DNA of 64,000 nt from Haladaptatus salinisoli (GTDB taxonomy: Archaea; Halobacteriota; Halobacteria; Halobacteriales; Haladaptataceae). The stretch is taken from contig NZ_CP085333.1 in NCBI RefSeq assembly GCF_020614375.1, positions 124,001-188,000 on the forward strand, read 5' to 3'. Below, one piece after another: positions 43,968 to 53,305 of this stretch; the first letter of the stretch is position 1, and the number at the start of each line of letters is the position of its first letter. The notes under the pieces were generated by a model. The model saw nothing but the letters and a program-made list of their open reading frames with translations, did not search any database and was not told the DNA's origin. Both the position numbers and the translations under genes were made by a program.

Positions 43968-44264
43968 GGTACCACCAATCCAACATCTGCATGATGGTAA
44001 ATACTTTCTGTATTTGATCTATGAGGGAGTGGTCAATAAATGCGGATGATTGCGATGTGTCCCAGTTTCGGTGACGCAACCAATTCGAAACCGTCCTCAC
44101 ATCAATCCTCTAGTGCTTGCATACATAGACCCCCAGTCCACGACGGACAATCTCGTGCTCCCCCGGTTATCTTCCTTGAAGCGATCTTATCGAACAGTCG
44201 CCGTAGGTGGGATATCCAGTAACCCTAACCCATCTGAATACGAATCGACTTTCGAAACCAAATC

Positions 44265-44864
44265 ATGAATCTCATGCGCCTCCTCGACGAATTGCGTATT
44301 CTCAGTCAGAATGGGGTAGAGTATGCCGATAACCCGTACGACAAAGAACGCTATGAACGGATACTTACGCTAACGAGTCTGTACTATGGAAAGGCGCTCT
44401 CGCTTCCCCCTGCTGAAGTTCGCAATCGGTTTGCCGCTGAACTTGGACATATCACGCCAAAAGTGGGAGCAGAAGCAGCGATATTTAATTCTGCAGGAGA
44501 TATCCTGTTGATGCAACGCGCTGACGACGGCACGTGGTGTCTGCCCTGTGGATGGGTTGATCCAAACGAGTCGCCTGCTGCCACTGCAATTCGAGAGACC
44601 AAAGAGGAGACGGGCCTCAACGTTGATGTGATCACATTAGTTGATGTATACTTCCATGCTCCAAGTGCCAAATTTGGTCCACACGGCCGCATCGACATCC
44701 TTTATTACTGCTCAATCGTCGACGGATCGCTCAGACTATCTCATGAAGGTGAAGCTCTCGAATACTGGAACATAGACGATGTTCCTGTCTGGCACAAACA
44801 GCATGAAACGTATGCGCGGGACGCCGAGCATGCATGGAGCGAGGATACTTGCCCTGAAAAGTAA
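44265..44864 (+). CDS. NUDIX hydrolase
   Basis: 199 residues. A helical N-terminal extension (~1-65; NLMRLLDELRILSQNGVEYA) precedes the NUDIX fold. The NUDIX box is GWVDPNESPAATAIRETKEE followed by TGL, with REtkEE metal ligands intact. The family hydrolyses nucleoside-diphosphate derivatives, perhaps NDP-sugars given the sugar genes that follow. The N-terminal extension resembles the ADP-sugar or CDP-choline pyrophosphatase-like subgroup. An ATG 9 bases downstream is an alternative start. Confidence 0.85.
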   Translation: MNLMRLLDELRILSQNGVEYADNPYDKERYERILTLTSLYYGKALSLPPAEVRNRFAAELGHITPKVGAEAAIFNSAGDILLMQRADDGTWCLPCGWVDPNESPAATAIRETKEETGLNVDVITLVDVYFHAPSAKFGPHGRIDILYYCSIVDGSLRLSHEGEALEYWNIDDVPVWHKQHETYARDAEHAWSEDTCPEK

Positions 44865-44950
44865 GGCTTTACGCTTGTTTCTACATAATATGTTTCTTGA
44901 CGTTTGAATGGCGGAATGACTATGTTAATGGCTCACATCTCTTCGGTGAA

Positions 44951-45706
44951 ATGGTTCGACCGGCGATTCAACTATACACTCTCCGTGATCTCGAGGAACC
45001 GCTGACAGAAACACTCCATCGGATTGCCGATAAAGGATACGAAGGCGTTGAATTCGCTGGATTAAGCGACGAGTCGCCCGAAGCTATCGCCAACGCGCTT
45101 GACGACACTGATCTCAGACCTGTCGGTGCTCACGTCGGCCTCGACATACTTCAGACCGACTATGAGGAAACAGTTGAGTCATACCAAACCTTGGATTGTG
45201 AACGTATTATTATCCCCTCCTACGGCGAGGATGGCTTCACTTCCGAATCTGCGGTTTCAGAAGCTGCAAGCCGACTTCTAACGCTTTCAGACAGCCTCAT
45301 TGACGAGGGCTTCGAAGTACACTATCACAACCATACTTATGAGTTCACAGAGTTAGCAGGTGATTTTGACACCGCATATGACGCGTTTGCCGCACAGACA
45401 GACGATCGACTCGGTCTTGAGTTCGACGTTGGACTTGCGCGTCATGGCGATGTCGATCCAACATTGTACCTTGACCGCTATTCCGATCGGATCTCGCTGA
45501 TTCACCTGACTGATACGATCCCTGGTAAGGACAACTCACTCCATGTCAACCTCGGTGAAGGCGTTGTCGACCTCAATGCATGTGTTCGTGCAGCCGTCAG
45601 CGCCGACGCAGAGTGGCTCATTTATGAAAATGGTCTTACAACTAATCCAATTGCCACACTCACCTCAAGCATGACTCGTATTCAGGAACTGCTCAACACC
45701 GCCTGA
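44951..45706 (+). CDS. Sugar phosphate isomerase/epimerase-like TIM barrel (AP endonuclease 2 family)
   Basis: 251 residues from the ATG at 44951 (MVRPAIQLYTLRDLEEPLTE). Motifs of the xylose isomerase-like barrel are KGYEGVEFAG, VGAHVGLD, VHYHNHTYEF, LEFDVGLARHGDVDP and LIHLTD, with the metal-binding Glu/Asp/His spread over them. HNHTYEF resembles the IolE/hydroxypyruvate isomerase group. It likely works on an oxidised sugar or cyclitol made by the adjacent oxidoreductases (inference). Confidence 0.82.
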   Translation: MVRPAIQLYTLRDLEEPLTETLHRIADKGYEGVEFAGLSDESPEAIANALDDTDLRPVGAHVGLDILQTDYEETVESYQTLDCERIIIPSYGEDGFTSESAVSEAASRLLTLSDSLIDEGFEVHYHNHTYEFTELAGDFDTAYDAFAAQTDDRLGLEFDVGLARHGDVDPTLYLDRYSDRISLIHLTDTIPGKDNSLHVNLGEGVVDLNACVRAAVSADAEWLIYENGLTTNPIATLTSSMTRIQELLNTA

Positions 45707-45735
45707 TATCTATATTATCTGGATTATAGGCGTAA

Positions 45736-45890
45736 AAGCCCCCTCGTTAACGGGGGATACAGTGCCATCATTGTCTTACTTGCGCGAGACTACCGTCTTG
45801 CAGGCCCACAGAATCGATAAAGCAGTTACCCACCCAATAGAGACGTTACTCCTTGAGCGACTGACTTGCACTGGGTGCGAGTTCACAATA
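45736..45890 (+). mobile_element. Possible tnpB tail and right-end remnant
   Basis: A hairpin (CCCCCTCGTTAACGGGGG at 45741-45758) is followed by a frame reading LRETTVLQAHRIDKAV and THPIETLLLERL and a terminal TGCACTGGGTGCGAGTTCAC at 45871-45890, which ends in the GTTCAC seen at other right ends here. It is degenerate, and the assignment is tentative. Confidence 0.3.
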
Positions 45891-45920
45891 CTTATCCCAA
45901 GTGCTATAAGACGTATCCCT

Positions 45921-46889
45921 ATGTCTCGCATCGTCACGGTTGGAAGGAGGGCGGCGGTGCAAGCGCATGTTGAACGCTACAAACGGTTCGGCGAAATGAC
46001 CGTCTGTGGAGCTGTCGGACCTGCCGATGAATCACTTGACGATCTCGACGTACCAGTCTACGATTCACTAGCCCACGCGCTTTGCGACGACGTAGATGGG
46101 GTGGACATCTGCGGACCGGGCGCAGCCTACGACAACATGATCAATGCAGCTCGTGATGCGGGGATTCCAATTCGCTGTGATCCGCCATTCGCGCTTGATG
46201 AGACACAGTTCGATCGACTTGTCTCAGGAGCGTCGAACGAGAACGGATGGTTGATGGCGCACTCCCCCCACCGCTTCTCACGGCTGTACAGCCAACTTCG
46301 GTCAGACGTTGAAGCAGGTGCTATTGGAACAATTGGCGTTGCCAGAATCAAACGAACCGCACCCTTTGGCGGTCTCGGATGGAACACTTCGTATGACGGT
46401 GTCGCGGCCGCTACCGACCATGTGGAGGCGCTTTGCTCTGTTCTCGCTCATGATATTGACGTTCTTGATTGGACATTCGGTACTGTTGGGCGTGTCTTCG
46501 CTCGGGCTCGCTTTAGCGAACGATACGACCATGCACATGCTGTGCTCACATTCCAAGACGGTGGACGAGCGACCATCGAAACGACCTGGAGCAAGGAAGA
46601 AACTCCTTCACCACGCGTCAGTGTCGAGTATAGCGGCAATCACGGGCGTCTCAGTTTCAATGAGCGTGATGCATCAACTGCACTCCAAGAAAAGTCAAAG
46701 CCACTAAACGTAGATCCGCCGGAAAACGACTGTCGGGGTCGATTGCTGCGCGAGTTCATCACCCATATTCAGAACAGTGAAAAGCCCCCATTAGATATTA
46801 CTCCGATCAATGCCTCGCAAGTCACAATCGCTGTACGCCAGTCTGTCGACGAGCAGGTACCGATTACAATCGCTGAGGAATCGTTATGA
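45921..46889 (+). CDS. Divergent Gfo/Idh/MocA-fold protein lacking the EKP motif
   Basis: 322 residues from the ATG at 45921 (MSRIVTVGRRAAVQAHVERY). It keeps the family layout (Rossmann half, then TRFxxx-like C-terminal beta sheet ending in ITIAEESL), but the nucleotide-binding glycines are poorly kept (TVGRRAAV). The catalytic EKP is replaced by IRCDPPFAL. It is translationally coupled (ATGA) to a canonical paralogue downstream, so it may be a non-catalytic or altered partner. Confidence 0.75.
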   Translation: MSRIVTVGRRAAVQAHVERYKRFGEMTVCGAVGPADESLDDLDVPVYDSLAHALCDDVDGVDICGPGAAYDNMINAARDAGIPIRCDPPFALDETQFDRLVSGASNENGWLMAHSPHRFSRLYSQLRSDVEAGAIGTIGVARIKRTAPFGGLGWNTSYDGVAAATDHVEALCSVLAHDIDVLDWTFGTVGRVFARARFSERYDHAHAVLTFQDGGRATIETTWSKEETPSPRVSVEYSGNHGRLSFNERDASTALQEKSKPLNVDPPENDCRGRLLREFITHIQNSEKPPLDITPINASQVTIAVRQSVDEQVPITIAEESL

Positions 46890-47872
46890 CCGTTCCCATT
46901 GGTATTTGTTCGACCGCCCACGTTAACGCAGAGGTGTACGCAGCGCTTCTATCAAAATTACCAGAAGTCGACCTTGTTGGAATCTCCGAGCAGACGGCTG
47001 ATCAAGCGCGTAAACGAGCGAACGCCGTCGGTACATCGGCGATGTCGCATCGTGAACTGATGCAGATAGCCGAAGGGGTAGTTATCTGCTCGACAACTAC
47101 TGCTCACGACGAGTTAATCGACCTTGCACTTCAGCATAATGTTGCTTTTCTTTTAGAAAAACCAATCGCAACATCACTAGCGGAAGCGAAGTCAATACAC
47201 AAGCGGTGCGCCGAAAGCGACGTCATCACGGGAATGGCAATGCCGCTTCGTTATAGTCACCCGATGCGGCAACTCAAAGAGCGATACGAAGCAGGATCAG
47301 TCGGCGAACTCGTCGCAGTCTCGGGAGTAAACCGCGGTCGGATGCCGGGTGGATGGTTTGTTGATCCTGAACTGGCTGGTGGTGGAGCCATTGCCGACCA
47401 CACAGATCATATCGTCGATATTGTGCGGTGGATTACCGGTGAGGAGGTTCAAGAGGTGTACGCCGAAACGGATACCCGATTCTACGATCTTCCGGTTGAA
47501 GACGTGAATTTGTTGTCGATGACGCTCTCAAACGGCGCCTCATTCTTCCTCGATGGGTCGTGGAGCACGCCACAGAAGGACTCATTTTGGGGTGATGGTA
47601 GGGTCGAACTCGTAGGGACAAAATCAACGTTTTCGGCGGACTGCTTCGGTTACCGGTATACACGCGTCAAAGATACCGCTCACGGAAAGCACAATGAATC
47701 CATTTACTGGGGCGCTGACCCGAACAACGCCTTGTTACGAAATTTCGTCATGTCTATTCGTGGAGAGTCCGCCCCTGCAACGACCCTCGAAGATGCTGTG
47801 CAGACTGCTGCAGTTATTGATGCTGCGTACGAGTCAGTCGAACAGGGCCAACCAGTTACAGTCAAATATTAA
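46886..47872 (+). CDS. Gfo/Idh/MocA family oxidoreductase (a)
   Basis: 328 residues. The Rossmann N-terminus is IGICSTAHVNAEVYAALLSK, the catalytic Lys is in LLEKPIATS, and the substrate domain has GWFVDPELAGGGAIADHTDH and VDIVRWITGEEVQEVYAE. It oxidises a sugar or cyclitol hydroxyl with NAD(P). It shares near-identical long blocks with the convergent gene at 47901-48914. It overlaps the divergent Gfo gene by four bases. Confidence 0.87.
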   Translation: MTVPIGICSTAHVNAEVYAALLSKLPEVDLVGISEQTADQARKRANAVGTSAMSHRELMQIAEGVVICSTTTAHDELIDLALQHNVAFLLEKPIATSLAEAKSIHKRCAESDVITGMAMPLRYSHPMRQLKERYEAGSVGELVAVSGVNRGRMPGGWFVDPELAGGGAIADHTDHIVDIVRWITGEEVQEVYAETDTRFYDLPVEDVNLLSMTLSNGASFFLDGSWSTPQKDSFWGDGRVELVGTKSTFSADCFGYRYTRVKDTAHGKHNESIYWGADPNNALLRNFVMSIRGESAPATTLEDAVQTAAVIDAAYESVEQGQPVTVKY

Positions 47873-47900
47873 TCAATTTCCCGATATCATAGAAATTCTA

Positions 47901-48914
47901 TCAGCTTGTTGGAGCGGTGGTTTCGGCTGTTTCGACGGCGACAGATTCGGTTCGTTCCGCGGACTCATAAGCCGCTTCGACGACAGCAACGTCGTTGACG
48001 GCGTCTGCGCCCGTTTTAAGTGGTGGCCGATTCTCCGCAACGGCGTTGACAAAGTCGGCGACAAGCCCCTCGTCAGGATTTGACCCCCAGTACACCGACT
48101 GAATCCCAGGGGCACCAGTATCACGTGTTTGTTTTATTTTTTGGTCGAAGCAGTCAATGGAGACAACCCCTTCTGTACCAACAAGTCGAAGCGTCGCGTC
48201 CCCCCAGAAATCCCATTCGTTGGGTTTGCTCCACGACCCGTCGAGGACAAACTCCGTTCCGTCGGTGAGTGTCATCGATAGGAGGTTCACATCCTCGACA
48301 GAAATGTCGTGGAATCGAGTATCTGTTTCTGCGTATATTTCTTGGACCTCTTCACCAGTAATCCACCGCACAATATCGAGGATGTGTACTGAGTGGTCCA
48401 TCACTGCGCCACCGCCAGACGCTTCGCTGTCGACGAACCATCCACCAGGCATTTGTCCGCGATTCGTTCCACTGAGGAATTTCAGCTCTCCAAGCACACC
48501 ATTTTCCATTGCCGTTTTTGCGTTCCGGACTGGTTGGCTGAAGCGAAGTGGCATCGCCACACCAAGGTTGATATCTGCTTTTTGACAGATATTGACCATT
48601 TTCTGCGCTTCGGTAACTGTCGGTGCTAATGGTTTCTCGCAGAGAACATCAACGCCAGCGTCAGCAGCGCGTTCAACCCACGCGGCGTGATCAGTGTTCG
48701 TCGAACAGACGATGACGCCGTCTGCCTCGGCAAGCAACTCGTCAGGGTCGAGGTAATCGACGCCGTACTCATCAGCTTTTGCACGTGTGTTGTCGATGTG
48801 GTCACCGACATCTGTAACGCCGACAAACTCGGCGTTTGACCGATCAGTTAGCGAGGCGGCATAGGAGTCAGCATGAAGATGCGCGGTCGAACAAATACCG
48901 ATTCGTACAGTCAT
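47901..48914 (-). CDS. Gfo/Idh/MocA family oxidoreductase (b)
   Basis: 337 residues. IGICSTAHLHADSYAASL, LCEKPLAPT, GWFVDSEASGGGAVMDHSVH and LDIVRWITGEEVQEIYAE mark it as a close paralogue of the gene at 46886. The pair are convergent with 28 bases between stops. It is preceded on the same strand by another family member, overlapping by four bases. A short Thr/Ala-rich tail (VAVETAETTAPTS) is extra. Confidence 0.87.
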   Translation of the reverse strand: MTVRIGICSTAHLHADSYAASLTDRSNAEFVGVTDVGDHIDNTRAKADEYGVDYLDPDELLAEADGVIVCSTNTDHAAWVERAADAGVDVLCEKPLAPTVTEAQKMVNICQKADINLGVAMPLRFSQPVRNAKTAMENGVLGELKFLSGTNRGQMPGGWFVDSEASGGGAVMDHSVHILDIVRWITGEEVQEIYAETDTRFHDISVEDVNLLSMTLTDGTEFVLDGSWSKPNEWDFWGDATLRLVGTEGVVSIDCFDQKIKQTRDTGAPGIQSVYWGSNPDEGLVADFVNAVAENRPPLKTGADAVNDVAVVEAAYESAERTESVAVETAETTAPTS

Positions 48915-49909
48915 GCGCCCACCTCCATAGGTGAGACAGGTTCACCGCGTTCGCTTGACTCGATAGCCGCGAGAGCGATTCTGACCGCTTGACGCGCATC
49001 ATCGGGTGAGATATTTGGGTCGTATCCGTTCTCAGCACAGTCAATGAAGTGTTCGAGTTCCTTCGTGTACGGACTCTTTGCCAGCGGACTGACAGGGGCA
49101 TTCGTTCCCTTTGCGCCACCAGAGATACGGACTGCATTCTCATCTCGTGCGTCGAACTCTAACAAGCCCTCGTCTCCGGCGAATTCATAGCTGGTAATAA
49201 AGGGTGATCCTTCTGGGTAACCCCATGACGCCTCAACATGAGCAGCCGTTCCATCTTCAAAGCGCAATAGCACCGAAGAATGCTCATTCAGGTGGCCATC
49301 GTCCCACTCAACTGTGCGGGCGAACACGTGATCAACCTCCCCAACGACCCAGCGAAGATAGTCGAAGTCATGAATTGCCATGTCAAGTAGTACGCCTCCA
49401 CTCTGTTCTTTGTCACTGAACCATGAGTTAGTGCCATATCGCGGTGGCGATGAGAGGCGTTCGGTGTGTAGTGTACCTACTGTACCGACTTCACCGGCGT
49501 CGATACGTCGTTTCGCCTCAACATACTCGGGAAAGTATCGAAGCACATGGCCGGTCATAAAGGTGATGTTAGTATTGCCCACTATGTCGACGATTGCGTC
49601 CGCGTCTTCTGCAGTGCGAGCAAGTGGTTTTTCACAGAACGTATTCAGTTCGTGCTCGACGGCCGCTTCGACGAATGGTCGGTGCGTCGGCGTCGGAGTA
49701 CAAATATCAACGGCCGTGATGTCGGCTTCGGCCATCATCTTCTCAGCATCGTTGTAGACGTCGGCATCCGCTGTGTTTTCCGCCGCGAAGGTCTCTCGGT
49801 CATCATCAAGCGATGCGACCGCAACCACCTCGGCATCCGCGATTTCTTGGTAACTGGTAGCGTGAGTCATGGCCATAAAGCCACTACCCACTAACCCAAT
49901 TCGTTGCAT
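48911..49909 (-). CDS. Gfo/Idh/MocA family oxidoreductase (c)
   Basis: 332 residues. The Rossmann fold is RIGLVGSGFMAMTHATSY, the EKP motif is FCEKPLART, and the substrate domain has SGGVLLDMAIHDFDYLRWVV. It is less similar to (a) and (b) than they are to each other, so a different step or substrate is likely. It is coupled to gene (b) by an ATGA overlap on the minus strand. Confidence 0.87.
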   Translation of the reverse strand: MQRIGLVGSGFMAMTHATSYQEIADAEVVAVASLDDDRETFAAENTADADVYNDAEKMMAEADITAVDICTPTPTHRPFVEAAVEHELNTFCEKPLARTAEDADAIVDIVGNTNITFMTGHVLRYFPEYVEAKRRIDAGEVGTVGTLHTERLSSPPRYGTNSWFSDKEQSGGVLLDMAIHDFDYLRWVVGEVDHVFARTVEWDDGHLNEHSSVLLRFEDGTAAHVEASWGYPEGSPFITSYEFAGDEGLLEFDARDENAVRISGGAKGTNAPVSPLAKSPYTKELEHFIDCAENGYDPNISPDDARQAVRIALAAIESSERGEPVSPMEVGA

Positions 49910-50012
49910 TCAGCTCTAACGTGCGGAACTATCAGTATTAAAACTTCCCCAGCAAGGAATCGTGTATAAACAACTATAGGTCGGGTGATCCGTTGAACCC
50001 TCGCTGTATCCT

Positions 50013-51290
50013 TTAGATATTCGACCAAGTAGTTGTAGTCGTACCCGACGTAATGCCGATCCGAGCAAACCGGTCGCTATTCTCAAACGCTGAACGGATA
50101 ACCGATGGGTCTTCAAGGAGGCGATGCCGGAGATAGCTCCCACGGGCCCGTCCACCACCTGTCCGAGTGATTTCGAGCACTTCAAGGAACTCCCACTCTC
50201 GCAGGAGGTCGTGGATGCGCCGCTTCGAGAGCGTCTCTAAGCCCGACTCGGCGCAGATATCCTCGTAGGCAGCATACACCTCTGGTGTTTTAAACGTCCG
50301 CGTCTTCTCGACAAGTGCTAACGAGACGACTGCGAGTAGCGTCGCTTTTTGCTGAACCGTCGATCCAGCGAGGAGTGCGTTGACTCGGTCACGCTCGGCT
50401 AAGTTGTTGGCGCTGTGTACGTGCTGGATAGTGATTTTGTCTGCTTCGTTCATCGTGGCAAGTTCACCAGCGTGGCGAAGCAGGTTAATCGCCTTTCGCG
50501 CGTCACCGTGCTCGTCTGCAGCGAGAGCTGCACACTCCGATACCACGTCGTCGGAGAGGACACCGCTGTTGAAGGCGTTTGACCGACTTCGAATTATCGT
50601 ACGGAGAGCGTCGCGGTCATACGGTGTGAAGATGATTTCGCGCTCTTGGAGGCTACTTTTGACACGCTCTTCGAGCCGATTCCGATATTTGATTTTATTG
50701 CTGATGCCGATAATGCCAACTGAACAGCGCTCAAGTTTGTTGGCTTCAGTCGCACGCGATAGCTGCATAAGGAAGTCCGTTCCCTCTAGCCGGTCGAGTT
50801 CGTCGAGCACGATAAGCACGGCGTCAAAGCGTGCATCGAGAGCTTCCCAGAGAAGGCTGTAATAGCGCGAGCGTCCAAGTCCAGTTTTAGGAACGACGAA
50901 TCCAGTCACTTCTGAGTCATTCAGTCCTCGTACTGTTGCTCTAATCGCACGAGTCTCGGTATTCTCTTGGGAACAGTCGACGATAACGCGGCCCACCGAG
51001 ACATTGTTTTCCGCCGCTTCGACGAGTCGACGCGTCGTGTATCGGGCACACAGTGACTTACCGGTGCCTGTTTTCCCGTATAAAAAAACATTGCTTGGTG
51101 CTTCCCCGATGATAGCAGGATTGAGGGAGCTTGCCAGACGGCGAATCTCCTCATTGCGAGCAACAATGTGGTCAGGACCAGGGACATACCCGACATCGAG
51201 AAACTGTTTCTTTGAGAAGACGTGATCCTGTACGCTAAATGTATCTCCAAGAGCGCTTGCGTTTTCGATTGGTTCGTTGGTCCCTGTCAT
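50013..51290 (-). CDS. orc1: Orc1/Cdc6 replication initiator
   Basis: 425 residues from the ATG at 51290 (MTGTNEPIENASALGDTFSV). Walker A is FLYGKTGTGKSLCARY, Walker B VLIVLDELDRLEG, sensor 1 GIIGISNKIKYRNRL. The C-terminal winged helix (~330-400; SKRRIHDLLREWEFLEVLEI) binds origin boxes. It would initiate replication at its cognate origin. Haloarchaea carry many such genes, commonly beside their origins and on plasmids or integrated elements. It is unrelated in function to the surrounding sugar genes. Confidence 0.9.
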   Translation of the reverse strand: MTGTNEPIENASALGDTFSVQDHVFSKKQFLDVGYVPGPDHIVARNEEIRRLASSLNPAIIGEAPSNVFLYGKTGTGKSLCARYTTRRLVEAAENNVSVGRVIVDCSQENTETRAIRATVRGLNDSEVTGFVVPKTGLGRSRYYSLLWEALDARFDAVLIVLDELDRLEGTDFLMQLSRATEANKLERCSVGIIGISNKIKYRNRLEERVKSSLQEREIIFTPYDRDALRTIIRSRSNAFNSGVLSDDVVSECAALAADEHGDARKAINLLRHAGELATMNEADKITIQHVHSANNLAERDRVNALLAGSTVQQKATLLAVVSLALVEKTRTFKTPEVYAAYEDICAESGLETLSKRRIHDLLREWEFLEVLEITRTGGGRARGSYLRHRLLEDPSVIRSAFENSDRFARIGITSGTTTTTWSNI

Positions 51291-51372
51291 ACTTTGATGG
51301 TACATAGACATCCATGATAAAGTTTGACAAAACAAACATTTCTATGATAAATCTAACGGGATTTCGGTCGTA

Positions 51373-51440
51373 TAAGCCCGCTCCAGCCATTTCAGGATGG
51401 TACCCCCGCCCCCCATTTCACCTGTATCGGGTTACAATCC
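51373..51440. promoter_or_regulatory. Candidate origin-recognition boxes upstream of orc1
   Basis: On the minus strand TACAGGTGAAATGGGGGG (about 51409-51426) resembles the haloarchaeal ORB pattern (CA..GAAA.GGGGG). A second TGAAATGG lies at 51387-51394. Both are within ~140 bp of the orc1 start, the usual place for an origin. AT-rich sequence follows at 51470-51570. There are too few copies for certainty. Confidence 0.35.
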
Positions 51441-51567
51441 TATGATTGTAAAGAAAACAGAGGGACATTGTCACCTCACTTTAGATACATATTGTGAAAG
51501 CTAGGCAAGTCGCTCGCTGACTACATAGAATATACTAGCGCCGAACATTATAGCGAAAAAGGACTAA

Positions 51568-52272
51568 CTATACTGAGCCAAGAAACTCAGTGGCGCTCTT
51601 ATGGAGCGGAACGAAGCCTTCGGCGAATTTAACGCCTCGAGTACGACCAAGCACTCGGGCCTCGGCGCGTACGTCCTCAATGAGTCCGTCGAACTCTGCA
51701 TCAATACCACCGTGCTCTTTGAGCCATTCGACCTGGGATTCGTGTTTGAGAATCGCCTCTTCTTTCGTCGACTGATAGTTACCGATGTCAATGTACGTCT
51801 CAGGCTCGAACGAGGAGGTCGGCTTGCCGAAATAATAGACGTTCTGTGGTTCCCACGGTTCTGACTCCGTCTCTAGCAGTGGGAGCGAGCACATGTAGTA
51901 TGCATCGCTTACCAGCCGAGAGGTTGTTCGGTGGTCAGGATGCATATCGTCGCGGAAGTGCGTGAGTACGATGTCTGGTCGGTGTTCTCTGAGCACGTCC
52001 ACTAATTGAAGTCGGTTTTCCATCGAATATGTGATGCGACCGTCTTCAAAATCGAGAAATAGTGCTTTAGCCCCGAGCGTTTCAGCAGCGGCTTCAGCTT
52101 CATCTTCGCGCGTAGCTGCCAGTTGTGCTTCGGTTGTGTCGAAGCCACCATATTCGCCACGGGTCATGTAGACTATCGTCACGTCGTCGCCACGGTCAGC
52201 GTGCTTAGCGAGCGTCCCGCCACAGAAGATATCCGCGTCATCAGGATGTGCAACTATTGCTGTGAGATGCAT
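51568..52272 (-). CDS. PIG-L family deacetylase
   Basis: 234 residues from the ATG at 52272 (MHLTAIVAHPDDADIFCGG). Zinc-binding AHPDD at 8-12 and HPDH in FRDDMHPDHRTTSRLVSDAY are the family hallmarks. Members remove acetyl groups from N-acetylglucosamine-type sugars, bacillithiol/mycothiol precursors or N-acyl aminosugars. In this island it points to an N-acylated substrate. It lies on the same strand as the second isomerase gene. Confidence 0.88.
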   Translation of the reverse strand: MHLTAIVAHPDDADIFCGGTLAKHADRGDDVTIVYMTRGEYGGFDTTEAQLAATREDEAEAAAETLGAKALFLDFEDGRITYSMENRLQLVDVLREHRPDIVLTHFRDDMHPDHRTTSRLVSDAYYMCSLPLLETESEPWEPQNVYYFGKPTSSFEPETYIDIGNYQSTKEEAILKHESQVEWLKEHGGIDAEFDGLIEDVRAEARVLGRTRGVKFAEGFVPLHKSATEFLGSV

Positions 52273-52395
52273 ACGCAAGGAAATTCAAGCCAAGTGGATA
52301 ATAAACATTGCGCCGACTGGTTGCTGGCACAACATTTGATATCATCATGACCCATACATAAACGAGAGGTAGGAGTCGATACCATGCTACTCGCG

Positions 52396-53199
52396 CTACG
52401 AGAACAGATGGTTCAGGTCGGAACAGACGCGCGGTGGCATTCGTTCAGGTGCCGTTCGGTATGGTGGCACTTCGGCGGTCACCCATCCGTCGTAACCAAT
52501 GGCTGTCAGCGCCTCATTGACGGCCGTCCAGTCGACATCACCTTCCAATGGGTAGGTGAAGGCGTCTATTGTATCGACATCGGTTCGGTAATCCTTTACG
52601 TGGATACGCTCGATTCGTTCGCCAAGGATTCGAATCCATTGCTCCGGGTGGCCAAACCGTTTGACGTTTCCTACATCGAAGTACGCTCCGACCGGCCCGG
52701 ATTCCGATGCTTGGTCGATGAATTCGGCAAACTCCAACGGTGAGAGCAGAAAGTCGTTCCAGACATTTTCTACGCAAACGACCACGTCGTACTTAGACCC
52801 AATTACGGCGAGGTGTCGAACTGAGTCTAGTGCACGGTCGTATGCCTTGTCGTACGGTGTCTCTTCATTGACGATAGCTGGAACGATAAGCACGGCTCCA
52901 GCATCGAGTGTATCTGCAACTTCGATCATCCGTTCACCAGCTTCGATGCCAGCTTTGCGTGTCTCTTCATTTGTACTTGATAACTGCTGCTCCCAGTGAA
53001 GCGTTGTTGAGACGGCAGGCACATCGAGACCCAGTCCAGCAATTTGGTCGGCGAACTCATCGACTGCCTCGTCATCCCATAGCGGTCCGTCGCTGGTTAA
53101 GTTCGGTTCAATACCGTCATACCCGGCATCTGCGAGTAGTTCGGCATTTGTTTGGAGACTATTCTCAGGAAACCCCATTTGATTGAGTGCAAATTTCAT
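52396..53199 (-). CDS. Sugar phosphate isomerase/epimerase-like TIM barrel (second)
   Basis: 267 residues from the ATG at 53199 (MKFALNQMGFPENSLQTNAE). Barrel motifs are AGYDGIEPNL, VVVCVENVWNDFLLSPLEFA, GAYFDVGNVKRFGHPEQWI and RIHVKDYRT. These match the hydroxypyruvate isomerase/tagatose epimerase-type group with metal ligands E, D, H, E. It is followed (same strand) by the PIG-L gene. Its substrate probably lies in the same pathway as the oxidoreductases. Confidence 0.83.
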   Translation of the reverse strand: MKFALNQMGFPENSLQTNAELLADAGYDGIEPNLTSDGPLWDDEAVDEFADQIAGLGLDVPAVSTTLHWEQQLSSTNEETRKAGIEAGERMIEVADTLDAGAVLIVPAIVNEETPYDKAYDRALDSVRHLAVIGSKYDVVVCVENVWNDFLLSPLEFAEFIDQASESGPVGAYFDVGNVKRFGHPEQWIRILGERIERIHVKDYRTDVDTIDAFTYPLEGDVDWTAVNEALTAIGYDGWVTAEVPPYRTAPERMPPRVCSDLNHLFS

Positions 53200-53305
53200 G
53201 TACACCAACGTGGCTTCTACACTGGTTTATAGATTTGTGTGACAACCACTTTCTCCATGCAGAAGCGGATACTTTTAACATCTCCTAAACGAGATATGTG
53301 ATAAC

